Assembly (NCBI GenBank): GCA_013396915.1
Contig: VWZL01002051.1
Location: forward strand, 62,001-126,000
From: Stercorarius parasiticus
Taxonomy: Eukaryota > Chordata > Aves > Charadriiformes > Stercorariidae
Direction: 5' to 3'
Length of the DNA: 64,000 bases
Each line of letters opens with the position of its first letter. Within the stretch, counting starts at the first letter, position 1. Positions 42,287-53,378 of the stretch are shown here, one piece after another. A model generated the notes under the pieces. It made no database searches. It was not told where the DNA came from and saw only the letters and a program-made list of their open reading frames with translations. The position numbers were made by a program, and so were the translations under genes.

Positions 42287-45200
42287 GAATTTTATACAAT
42301 ATTTCTGAAAAACTTTTTTTTTTCTCCTCATACAAACATAATCATACATTGTGCTAATCTGCAGTCAGGACACACCACCTTATTTCAATTTCTGCTCAGG
42401 TTTTTGAACAGAATAACACCTGAAAACTAATGGAAAAGGCACTTCCTAAGGGATATCTTGCCAGAGAATGCCCTGCTTTCCTATGAAAGATTACGTTGAT
42501 GAAGGTTATCTTTATCTTAGCTGTCAATGGAATGAAGACAGAAAGGAATAGAGTTTTGGATAGAGACCCTGCAGAGATAAATCTTCCAGTCCATTCCCTT
42601 ACTCTTGGGCAGAACCAGCTGAGTCTATTGGTCGGAGGATTTGATTTGCAGTTTAATCTTCAGCAGCCACAGACAAGTTAGCTATATTGATTAATTAATG
42701 CAAAACAAATTGGAACTAACTTTTGTTTTTAATTATCCTTCTAATTGTCTGCTATTTGATGCTATTAGGTGTGCTATTAACTATGAAGGCAACCTGAGCT
42801 TTCACTCATTTCCTTGCCTCATTTGCAAACCAATGTATGTCACCATTAGTAACTAGTATGTCTTTAAAGATAAATTTTTCAAACTGGTTTTGGGAGAATG
42901 TATGGCTTCATGCAGTCATGCCATTTGTTTTTCCTTTCGTCTGCCATTGATTGCTGTATAAAAAAAAAAAAATTAATAGGGGACTCAGAGTCTCAAAATA
43001 TGATGTTCTTACAAGCTTGATGAAGATTTTCAGCAAGAGAGACCCAGACCGGTGACTGCTCTCAAGCCCTGTGAAAAGAAGGCAGAATTCTTCTGTTAGG
43101 AGAGTAATCCCCAGGAAGGGAGGTGGTGGTGGCTTGTTTGGGATGGGAAAGAGGGTGTGCAAGCATGAGATTATTGCAGCAGAAACAAGTAGAGGGGTAA
43201 GACATACATGTAGGAAAAAGTTCTACACTTCCTGAAACAATTTGTTTTGAACAGATCTCTACCTTCCTTTTTCCTTCTGGTGTACCCTTGTTCTTGAAGT
43301 GGAAATGTGCCCACTTTGCCATGCCATCTTCTGAAACTGTAGACTTCAATAAAATAGTGAGCTGTTGCTAAGTGGCAGAGGCACCAGGATTAAAGAAGGT
43401 GGAACTGTCAGAGTAATGCTGTGTAATAATGAAGCTGGGTCTTTCATTGTCACAGAGTGTGAAGCCGTTGTAACTTGGACCACGTTACATGCTTCTGGAT
43501 AGTCTGTAGTCAGTATAGATACAGAGATGGAGAACGCGCTTCCTAAAAAAACATCTCCAATAAAAATGTAGGTTAGGTAGGTGAGGCAATGACATTCATG
43601 TTGTTATAAACACATCTATCTCATGTCTGTGAGTACACATGAACCTGTTAGTCATATAGCTAGAAAACAGCAAAGCCCCTAGCGCAAAAGGACTAGAGGT
43701 CAAGAGTGAGGTACTGCCAAATTTCTGTCAAGAGTCAGTCTCAGAAATGTTCAGCCTTTCAAAATATTTTTTTTCCTGAAATGTTGGCTAGTAATACATT
43801 TTGATTTGAAAAAAGCACAGCTGGATTTTACAAGTAGGCACAGACTAGAAACAGGCACAGAACTCGGGCAACTGCCCGTTCTATCAATCTTTCCTATAAA
43901 TGCAGCACATTACTTGCTTTCTGTGCATCTGATATTTATTTCCAATAAATATTATGTATGAAAAGAAGATGATAAAAGTGACTCTTGAAGATATTGTTAG
44001 AAAGCCCTAAGTAACCAAAGCATCATGTTGCACTGAAATTTTAGTTATATTCTCTTAAGAATGTATTACATCATGAAAAAGTGACAACCAGGCTTCACTT
44101 ACCAGGTTTATTTGAATTTATCTTCTGCTCTTGCTTATCAGTACCAATGACCTTACTGAGAGAAAATTATGCATTGGGAAGTGCTGATGTAAACCATTCG
44201 TTCAAGAATATGCAAGCAAGGTGCTGATGCACAGCAAAGTTGAGGGTAGCTTTCTTTAGATAATGATCTGTTTCTGGGTTAGTGGGAAATTGCTAAGTTG
44301 TTAGATCTGGAGCATCTCTCTTGTGGATTTGAGACGAACTAGGTTCAGAAGTAATTGGCAGCCCATCTGATCTAACAGCCCTTATAAATAAGCTTTACAA
44401 AAGCAATTCCACCTAATAAAGTCAAAGTAGTAGCTTATGTAAAAAGATCATCTGCTGCATCAGGCACTATACTGACCACTGGCAATCTGGATCTTGTTCT
44501 AATTAGCCGCTACACTGATTTCCCTCTCGTATAATCCTGCTGAATTGGACAGAGTTGTGTTTGATCTAAGTAGTAAAAATGAGAGATGGGAATCACGTCT
44601 CAAGATTGTAGAACACAGGGCGCTTTAACACTGCAGTTTCTTTTTACTCTCCTAAACTATACCTCTCAAACCTGTTTCCCATTGGACCACTTCACAGGAA
44701 AGAACTAAGGGAAGAATTTAATAGCTAGGTTCTTGATTTTGATTAGAAGAAGCAGCTTCAGTGACCGCACAGCAAATTTCCCCCGTAGATGCCAAGCCTG
44801 TCAGGTTTGTCTCTTGGATCGGTCCTCCATTAAGCTTGCTCTTGTTCTATACAGATAGATGCGGAGAACAGCTGATGCTTCAAAAGATAGACACTGCAAC
44901 AGGACTGATGCAGTAAAAAATCTGCGTCTATCAACACCCAGTCTGTCTTTCAGACTGGGGGGATTGTAGAGGTCATCTACTACTGTGTATTTTTTTTTAA
45001 TTTGGATATTAAGAAATAATATCACTAAAGGGTAACTGTTCATTTAATCCCAGTTGCCTATAAGTACCATAGGATCTTGTTTCACTTGTTTCAATCTCTA
45101 TTTCTGAAAAGTACCTTACCCTTTGAGTGACAGCCATGATATGAGGCAGGAAAAGAAGACATTATTGCAAATAAGATCTTTGCAGTCAGTGCATTCTTGT

Positions 45201-46616
45201 AGACGGAAGCTTAAAATACAATAACTTATTAGGTAGTAAACTCTTAATATTGGATAAATGAAAAATGTGGCACTTCTAAACCATTCCTCAATTTGTCTGA
45301 GAAAAGCTATTCATAAAGTGAGTTACTTTGCAGTGTAGTATGCAACTCTACATATTTCTGAGGTGTGGGCAAAGACTTGTTTCTTTTGTGGCTCTACCTG
45401 GAGTGATATAATTGGACTGAAAATGATAGATTATATGGTACTATGCTACAGTGTGTACATGTGGTATTTCTTACTCTACTGTGTTATTAGATCTACAGAT
45501 GATGCTCTGATACATAATATTTAATTTGCTAAATAAATTTTACTAAGCAAATTTCACATCAGTAGCTTGTTCCCTATCAAACAGGAGTCACTGCTTTTTA
45601 GTATTTGCAGTTAGCTAGCTCCTGTTTGAAGAAACTTGAAAAGACTAGGATGTGTAGCTTCTACATTTTTTTTTTTCCTTTAAAGTAACAATAGAGTAGA
45701 AAATTCAAAACAGGCATTTGAATGTAGAGGAAAAGTTTGAAACTGTGGATGTTCAATAGAAATAGGAATGTATGAAACACGTATAATGCTATTCCAGATA
45801 GAGCTGCATGATCAGGGTAAAAAGATTAATAAGGATGCAAATATGTGGGAATTAGGGTTGACAACTAGATATGGCAGTGGGAAAAAAGTGTCATCATCTC
45901 CCACTTCCTGCACAGTTCTCTGACCACAACGTTGCATCATCATCACCTCTTCTTCCTCCGTTTCCATTTGTGTTTACAATGAGTGTGGTAACCATGGTTG
46001 CCATACTTCAGTGTAGGCCTGTCTTTACTGTTGTCAGAGATGTTTAACAAACCAGGGTACCCTGGAAATGTAAGGACCTCCCTGCTAAGTGTCTGAATAA
46101 CAGCAGAACCTCAGGAAAATCAGGGCATCTTGTTTTCTTAGGCTACTTACTAACAGCATCTAAGGGCCTAACAGACTATCAGGCAAAGAATGAAACTGCA
46201 TAGCATGTTACTTGGAAATTGCTTTCTCTTACGTAGGTACATCAATTCTGTTTTAAGTCCTTACGTATGTGTCAAAGAGGCATTCTAAACTTCTCACCAA
46301 GCCATGTTGTTTTACAAATGTGGCAGTATGGGCAAAAATTATAGCTTGCATGGCTTTTGAACATTGCCTAAAGTGACCAGAACTTCTCAATTCGAGATTT
46401 TAACTATATTCTAATTAGTTTAACAGAATTAATTAAATTTAATTTTATTGATTTTATTAAAGCTGACCATTCACTACTCACTTGTGTAGAGGATGAAATG
46501 TATTTAGTTTTAATAGTAAAAGTAATAAATAACCCACAAGACACCTTGGCAGCTGAAGGAAGCTTGCTTATCACTCTAATCGTGTTAGAGACACTGTTCC
46601 ACATTGCATTAAGCTT

Positions 46617-46663
46617 ATAAATTAAAATCAGACATAAATTAAAATCAAACATAAATTAAAATC
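46617..46663. repeat. 17-bp tandem repeat, 2.8 copies
   Basis: Units beginning ataaattaaaatc at 46617, 46634 and 46651 (the last partial), nearly identical and AT-only apart from single C and G positions. It lies about 140 bases before the next exon's acceptor. Confidence 0.9.
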
Positions 46664-46806
46664 CATTGAAGTGTAACTGAAAAGCAGTGAGTTTACAGTA
46701 GCCACATATACCTTCCCAGCAGTTAATTTATAGGCATTTTATTTTCAAAGTGACTAATGCTTACTTAATTAGAGTGATTTACTTCTCTTCTACCTCTTTG
46801 GAACAG

Positions 46807-46880
46807 CTCAAGTACCTGGGGTTGAAACACTAACGGAAGATATTGATGAATTTCAGAGTGCCTCTCAAGTGGCAGTATCT
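46807..46880 (+). CDS. C8orf34: C8orf34 (VEST-1) internal exon: acidic linker
   Basis: A 74-bp exon with acceptor cctctttggaacag and donor gtaagt. It enters in phase 1 and leaves in phase 0. Joined to the previous exon it reads Ala followed by QVPGVETLTEDIDEFQSAS and then QVAVS. In human C8orf34, as I remember it, the equivalent place reads LPGTEEALMEEGDEFEKAS, so the PG-x-E...DEF-x-AS pattern is kept although identity is low. The segment is acidic, without obvious domain or membrane segment, and is best described as a linker. The exon is short and would be missed by ORF length filters; it is supported by both splice sites, by phase fit on both sides and by the human pattern. If the donor were not used, translation would stop within six codons. 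Confidence 0.87.
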
Positions 46881-49800
46881 GTAAGTATCTTCCCTTATGC
46901 ATAATCCTGTAATTTTTAAAAATAGTTTGACAAAAATTAGATTTTGCATAAAGATAAAAGTTGTGCTTGCCAGCACTGTTATCCTAGAGGGAAGAAAACT
47001 TAATATACCTAACCCATCTGAATTTTCAGTTCTCTCTCTGTTCTAATTTTTTCATTCTAGGAAGGGTGATATTTTGAAGTAAATTATTATAATCTCATAC
47101 AAAACCATATGTTGGTGGATTTACATGCATAGTTCCCATTGAAAGTGCAGTCATTTTGTCCTGTGTCTGTATGTTCTTAAAGGTTAGTCAAGTATCCATT
47201 TTACCAGATAATATTCAATTTTACAAAATTAAGAGAATAAAATAATGAAAACTCTGAATTTCATTATGAAATATGACATTATAATATCTCAACTATAATT
47301 TAGCTTTTTGTTAACATTTGTTTGGATACTAATAAACAGGAGGTGTCTAATTAAAATATATGGTTAATTTATATATTTTTTTGAAGAATACAGTATTATG
47401 CCTGGTAGTATTTTCATCAGTTCTTTTATTTTGAAATTTAAGAAAATCCTTCCATATTTGCAGTTTGCAGAAAATATAACCAGCAATAAAATAATTTTTT
47501 AAAAGTTATATAATCAGAATTTTGGCATTGTATTGCATCAGAAATTTGAATATAGGTTAAAGAAAGGATTGCTTTTTTTTCTGAGGCAAATAACGACAAT
47601 AGTTGTTTGTTTTTGCAAAATCTTAGACAGCTGTAAAGAGCACACATTAATTCCTGTTCAACCATAGCAATACTGGTTTATAGCACACTTTAGTGTTGAT
47701 AAATTGAAAAGAAGGGTTCGCTATTTGTTAGCTGAGGAAAAAAGGACAGTATTTAAGGAAAAAGAAAAATGTCAATGCAGACTGATCCTGCAGTCTTTCA
47801 GACAGCTGATTAAGTGCTACTACTGCTAAAGCTAAATAATACTGAATATATTGTATTTCCAACCGGAGTTATCAAAGCAGTTGGCAGATGCGGAATTCCA
47901 GAGCAATTGCTAAAGCTCTTTGAGAGCTTGGAGTGCAAGAACCTCACAGAGTAGTTGCAGATATTGGTCAAAAAGAGTAAGGAGCAGAACTTTAGTTGCC
48001 ATTGCTTTGAGCTTCTTTCTCAAGTCTCCTTTCTGTTTCACACCAGTGAACAGAGAGGTATAATAAATTTTGCAGCAGGAACCCATGTTTTTCTTACTGA
48101 TTTGGACCCGCAGCTACCAGCTTTGATTTTTGAGTTCTGCAGACGTGTGGCATAAGGAAAGGTCAACAAATAAACTGAGATATAGAGAAAAATAAAGATA
48201 CAAGGAAAACAAAAGATCATTGTGTTTGTTACCAAAATTGTACTACAGAAATGTACAGCCTTCAACTGTGTGTTTTTAGATATATGTTCTGTGTGTGTGT
48301 ATGCTTATGAATGGATAAACAGTATGCACGTCTATCATTTAATGCTCTGCTAGTTCTAGACATTGGTAAGGTTGTTTGGAGCAGTAGACTGCCAGAGGCA
48401 GCAAAGTTGCCTGGGCTGAATCCCCGAAAGCCACACTGGCTATTGTTGTTATTGCTCGTGCTGCAAAGAGAAGGCTAGAAGAGCAGTTGCAGCTATTGCT
48501 CTGCCCACCCAACCTCTCCCTAGAACAAAAGCAGATAGCTTCGCTTTCCTGAGCTCTTGGAAGATTCCTTTGCCTAAGTTACTATGGAGCCATAAACCAG
48601 TAACTGTTAGTTCATCCACTCTTGGGGGTTTTTTTGTACCTTAAAGCTCTTGCTTAAATAGTGTGTAGCTAGCTGATTGTGTACTTTATCTCTTTAAAAT
48701 GGCTTGTTATTCAGAGTGAGATTCAGCTATCCAACACTGTGTGTTTGTCTGCAACTGTATCTCCACAAAAAAGAAAAAAATGATCCAACTGTTGTTGCTG
48801 CCTTTTAGGGCTCTGAAGGAATAGAGATCTGTTTCATGGTCCCCTAGTAACTTCCAGTGAGACTTATTCTTTGACAGTCTTGACCTATAAAATACAGAGG
48901 TAAAACTGAGATTCCTTATAGAAAGGCTGTGAAGATAAATGCATTCTTGCGATGGATTCCCACAAATTCTTCAAAACAGCAAGAAATACGCCTGTAAAAT
49001 TACTTCAGAATTGATACCAAAATACGTTCTCGTGACTTTAAGTGATTTTCAGATATTATGGGAGATAAGAGTTACTATATGAGATACAAGATGGGGGAAA
49101 AAGAGAATAAATATGATGTTGATCAGACATTTCTCATAAATTGGACAAATTGGTTCATGGCATTCACTCAAATGTGCATATTACATCTAAAAATTCCTGA
49201 TCTGGTTCAAGGTGTGCCATGTTTAATACTGGTACTGCATTCCAATAGGGTAATTTGAGTCTTTTGCTAGTTAAATGGATCATTATCATAAATTTCTCTC
49301 TACTCATGTATATTTAACAAATTTTCTTTCAAAATGCCTTGGCCGTCAGAGAAGCGTTTTGAGAAAAACTGGGATAAAGCAGCAAGAATTATGCATAAAG
49401 ATCTTTAGAAAAGAACTTTTTTCATGTCCCGTGTATAAATCCACATGTAATACCTTTGATGTGGAGACTAAAGCAATCTGGATACCAGTACTTAGAAGAC
49501 ATAGGCAACATCTATGTCTGTAACATGGTTCATGTGATTTATACTGTGGTTACATTATGATTTTCTGGTAACATTATATATGTTTACTGTTATATTTCTG
49601 AAGAATCTGGAAGTTTTTGTAATTAGAACTTTTTCCTTTAAACCTTTTTTAATAGTCTTTTGCTATGCTTTATTTCTCATGCAGAGCGTTGATAGTTGAA
49701 AAATTGAGCACTTATATTTTCAGTGCTCTGCAATCCCAAACAAAGCGTACTGAATGAATAAACGAGTAAAGCTAGCAAAAAGGAGTTTGAAGTATTTACA

Positions 49801-51409
49801 GGAATTGCCACTCTTCCCAAGTGTTTTGCAAGGATTCAAAGTGTAAGCAAGCATTCAAAATGTCCTTAGAAATCCTAGTTTACTGCAGAGCTCATTTTCT
49901 GACAAATATTTAATGTAGCAAAATGCAAAGCCTTTTCTTGAGATTTTGGCAGTGTGGAAACTCAGAGTCCTATTTTACTTTATGTTTATGTAGATGAGTT
50001 TTATAAATATGTGGCTAGCAATTTTAAGAAAACAATGAAGTGATACTGGGAAAAAATGAGGTGGGCTGGGATTCTGGCAGAAATGGAAAAGTCAGGTATC
50101 AGGAGAAGTTACTAAGTGTACGCTGACTAACAGAAAGAAATAGGGCACATTCACTGGGCAATTCACATTGTATAGCTTTTGCCTTCCCTCTGAGTTGCTT
50201 CTTTTACCACCTGGATCTAAAAGGACTCAAGCTTATTAATTTTTATGTGAATCTTTGCATTCACTCGTCTTGCCTTGCCCATAAAAAGGTATATTTTTCT
50301 TTGCAAATTATCCATGCAAGGCAAAACAATTCAAGTGTAACAGAAACTGGGGAAAAAAAAGGTTGTCCAACTGCAAAAGGCACTTCTGCATGAATTTGCC
50401 TTGGGTTTTTGTGGGGAAAATACTCTAATGAATTGTTTTATAAAGGTGTTTTGTTTTAAATTTTCTCCTGTTTTCCCTGCTGCTTTGGAACTTTTCAGTT
50501 GCTTTCCTAGAAGGAATACACAAACATGGATTTTCCGCGATAAATACAGAAATTCCTTAACAGTAACTCAATTTGTGAAGTGACTTGAGGCTTCATCCAC
50601 AAGAAAAAATTAAGCTTTTAATTCTTTCTATCAATCTATGTTGAATACACCTATATTCTGGTGATACGCGATTTAAATTGTAATTGCTTTTCCCACTATT
50701 TTCCCTGGAAACAGTGCTGAGAAGGAACTTAAGGATTTCTTCAAGTTTGAATATAATCGACAAAACTCTGAATCATCAGTATTTAACTAAATCTATAAAT
50801 TATTTGCTGGATTGTGGTCACTGCTTAACATTTAGCAGGTTAGTCTTTAAAATAAGTATTTTAAGGTTCCACTGCCACATCAGGAACAGCGGTGCGTCTA
50901 TGAGGTAGTACGAATTATAAAGGTCATATTTGTATATTATACACACAAAATTAGTATGTTCTGGTACAAAAGTTTTTCAATCCAAGTTGACTTTTTTATG
51001 TGGAAATACAGGCACATAAAGTTAAATTTTTTAATTTTAAATCTTCTGTAAAACTAATAACAGATAACATTAGATTAGTACAACCCTTCCACAGCTAGTC
51101 CAAAAAAACATGCAAATAAATAAGTTTAATTACTGTTAGCTAGATTAACAATACAAGATAGTAGAAAAATATAATATCTAGGTTCTTGGGAAGTAAGTGA
51201 TATTTCCTGCAAGAAGTTAAGCAAGTAGCTTGAATTACATAACTTGAACCTTTTTGGTTGAGACCTCCTCTGTCGAAAAAAAAAAAAAATCCATTAAATA
51301 GACATAGCATTTTGCACATACAGCTGCAAAATAATTATTTCTTGCTTTTAAGATTCACTTTGACTTTGGAGAGCACCTGAAGTACTTAAAAATTTTTTTC
51401 ACTTCTTAC

Positions 51410-51557
51410 CTGCTGGTATTCTTTTTGCTGATATTGTGTTGCATATTGCAAAACTTGAGGCACCCTGGGTGCTTGGCTGACCCCTGTGATGGGTGGTGGC
51501 GCTGCCCAGTCTCCCTGCCCGGATCCCCAGGGATAAGGACCGCTTCCAGACAGGCTC
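51410..51557 (-). CDS. Candidate antisense exon (unrecognised protein, Gln/Tyr-rich end)
   Basis: On the minus strand a 148-bp open segment starts after a possible acceptor (gtgaggagcag) and ends at a strong donor, CAG then gtaagaagt. It encodes about 49 residues: SLSGSGPYPWGSGQGDW, then APPPITGVSQAPRVPQVL, then QYATQYQQKEYQQ, and would leave in phase 0. The segment is noticeably richer in G+C than the intron around it, and the reading has protein-like composition (Pro/Gly-rich then Gln/Tyr-rich). Against it: no further antisense exon could be linked, the acceptor is weak, and the + strand is also open across it. I do not recognise the peptide. It may be an exon of an antisense gene or lncRNA, a fragment of a duplicated gene, or chance. 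Confidence 0.3.
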
Positions 51558-52467
51558 CTGCTCCTCACAAGTTCAGTTTATCAGCCCCACTGGCAGGCGT
51601 TGCAGACACTGTGTGGTTAGCGCTTCCAAGGAGACTTTTTGTGGGGCAGACAGAGGCACAGATGCCTTCTGGAGTGAAAATACTCTTATTTGAAAATATT
51701 TAATCCCCCAAAATGTAATTTCAAATTGAAAGGATTTTCTGAATTTAAAAAAAACAGATGTAAAAAAAGATCAAGGAGTGCCTTGTTTTGACCTGTCTGA
51801 AATTTTGGATTCTTGGGCATGACAAATTCAAAAATATTAGTCCAAATAACAGTAAATAAAACAGGACTGAAGCTTAGAAAACAATTATTCTAGTTACATT
51901 TCACAAAGTGAAAGCAATGTGATTCCCAGGTGCCCACATATTTCCTCCTTCCGTCTTGCCTGTAAACAGAAAAACGACGTGTAAGTTAACTCAAACTACT
52001 ATTTTTTTTTTAGTGTAAGGTTTAGCGTAAAATGTGCTGGCTGACTGCCATGGGAAGCAGAAAGCTTGTAATTTCAATTACATGGCATTTCAAGTAGAAC
52101 AGGCCCTAATGTGGAAGGTGGGGATTAGAGATGGCTGCCAATATTGCAACAGAGCTCTGAGAATGTTTATTATTTTTACAGTACCAAAACCCCATGTTGA
52201 CGAGCTTACCTTATGTCTTTGAACAGACTACAGAAACTGAAAGATTAAACTTTTGGTGAACTCTTACAGAAAATGCATGTTGTGTGAAGATTCTTCAAAC
52301 AAAATATTGCACAAAAAGTTCCAATGGGTGAATAACAACTGTCCTTGCCAGCTGCTTGGTCAAAATGGAAGGGACACTTGCAAACAAATTTTTCAATAAA
52401 GGGGATTATTTGGAGGGATCTCTGTCAAATGTGTCTATTGAAGATATTTAAGCTATTCAGCAAAGAA

Positions 52468-52808
52468 ATCATAGAATCATAGAAAGTGTTAGGTTGGAAG
52501 GGACCTATAAAGGTTATCTTGTCCAACCCCCCTGCACTAAGCAGGGACATCTTTAACTAGATCAGGTTGCTCAGAGCCTCATCAAGCCTGGCCTTGAATG
52601 TCTCCAGGGATGGGGCCTCCACCACCTCTCTGGGCAACCTGTTCCGGTGTCTCACCACCCTCATTGTAAAGAACTTCTTCCCAATGTCTAATCTAAACCT
52701 ACCCTGCTCTAGTTTAAAACCATTGCCCCTCATCCTATCGCTACATGCCCTTGCAAACAGCCCCTCCCCAGCTTTCTTGTAGGCCCCCCTCAGGTACTGG
52801 AAGGCCAC
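52468..52808 (-). mobile_element. CR1 LINE 3' fragment, antisense
   Basis: The left edge carries the reverse complement of the CR1 3' terminus (AATCATAGAATCATAGAA) followed by the short 3' UTR. Read on the minus strand, 52557-52808 is an uninterrupted frame for the last 80 or so codons of ORF2, including GLFARACSDR, GNGFKLEQGRFRLD and [20 protein letters not shown], ending at the ORF2 stop. The copy is 5'-truncated at about 52808, where it abuts a second CR1 in the opposite direction. The intact tail frame suggests a moderately young insertion. It has its own 3' end, so it is an independent insertion rather than the inverted half of its neighbour. Confidence 0.93.
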
Positions 52809-52814
52809 TATTAA

Positions 52815-53378
52815 ATTTATATATTTATTGATGATCTTGACAAGGGCATAGAGAGTATCGTCAGTAAGTTTGCAGATGACACCAAGTTAAGCGGGAGTCT
52901 TGATCTGCATGAGGATAGGGAGGCTCTACAGAGAGACTTGGATAGATTGGATCGATGGGCCAGGGCCTGCACTTGGGCCACAACAACCCCATGCATCGCT
53001 ACAGGCCTGGGGAAGAGTGGCTGGAGAGCTGCCTGGCAGAAAAGGACCTGGGAGTTCTAATTGACAAGCGGCTGAATATAAGCCAGCAGTATGCCCAGGT
53101 GGCCAAGAAAGCCAATGGCATCCTGGCTTGTNGCAACAAGGTAGGTTTAGACTGGACATTAGGAAAAAATTCTTCACAGAAAGAGTGGTCAGACAGTGGA
53201 ATAGGCTGCCCAGGGAGGTGGTGGAGTCCCCATCCCTGAATGTGTTTACGAGTCGTTTAGATGTGGTGTTAGGGGATATGGTGTAGGGGAGAACTTTGTA
53301 GAGTGGGGTTGATGGTTGGACTCAATGATCCCAAGGGTCTTTTCCAACCTAAATGATCCTATGATTCTATGATTCTAT
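52815..53378 (+). mobile_element. CR1 LINE fragment, sense, with internal deletion
   Basis: This copy begins inside the reverse transcriptase. The [11 protein letters not shown] box is present at about 52861-52895 with both catalytic Asp codons intact, unlike the copy at 39.6 kb. It continues through [34 protein letters not shown] and [11 protein letters not shown], meets one N at 53132, and then jumps to the C-terminal [12 protein letters not shown] / frame-shifted GCPGRWWSP region (the same DNA in another frame gives [17 protein letters not shown] sequence). The 3' UTR ends with ATGATTCTATGATTCTATT. The segment between GILAC and the C-terminal block, several hundred bases in a complete CR1, is missing. 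It is not functional. Confidence 0.93.
53132..53132. other. Single undetermined base at a CR1 breakpoint
   Basis: One N lies exactly where the CR1 copy jumps from the GILAC segment to the C-terminal segment of ORF2. This looks like a forced join or polished gap rather than a random base-call failure. Confidence 0.9.

Larger units (their letters stand above)
41741..46806 (+). other. C8orf34: 5.1-kb intron of C8orf34
   Basis: The intron runs from the GT donor at 41741 to an AG acceptor ending at 46806. It is AT-rich unique sequence with two small tandem duplications (about 42240-42286 and 46617-46663) and short homopolymers. No transposon, RNA gene or protein-like ORF was recognised. Confidence 0.85.

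Noticed and set aside
52468..53378. Twin-priming inversion of a single CR1
   Set aside because: Both outer edges carry a separate CR1 3' end, and the two 3' UTRs differ in sequence, so two copies are needed.
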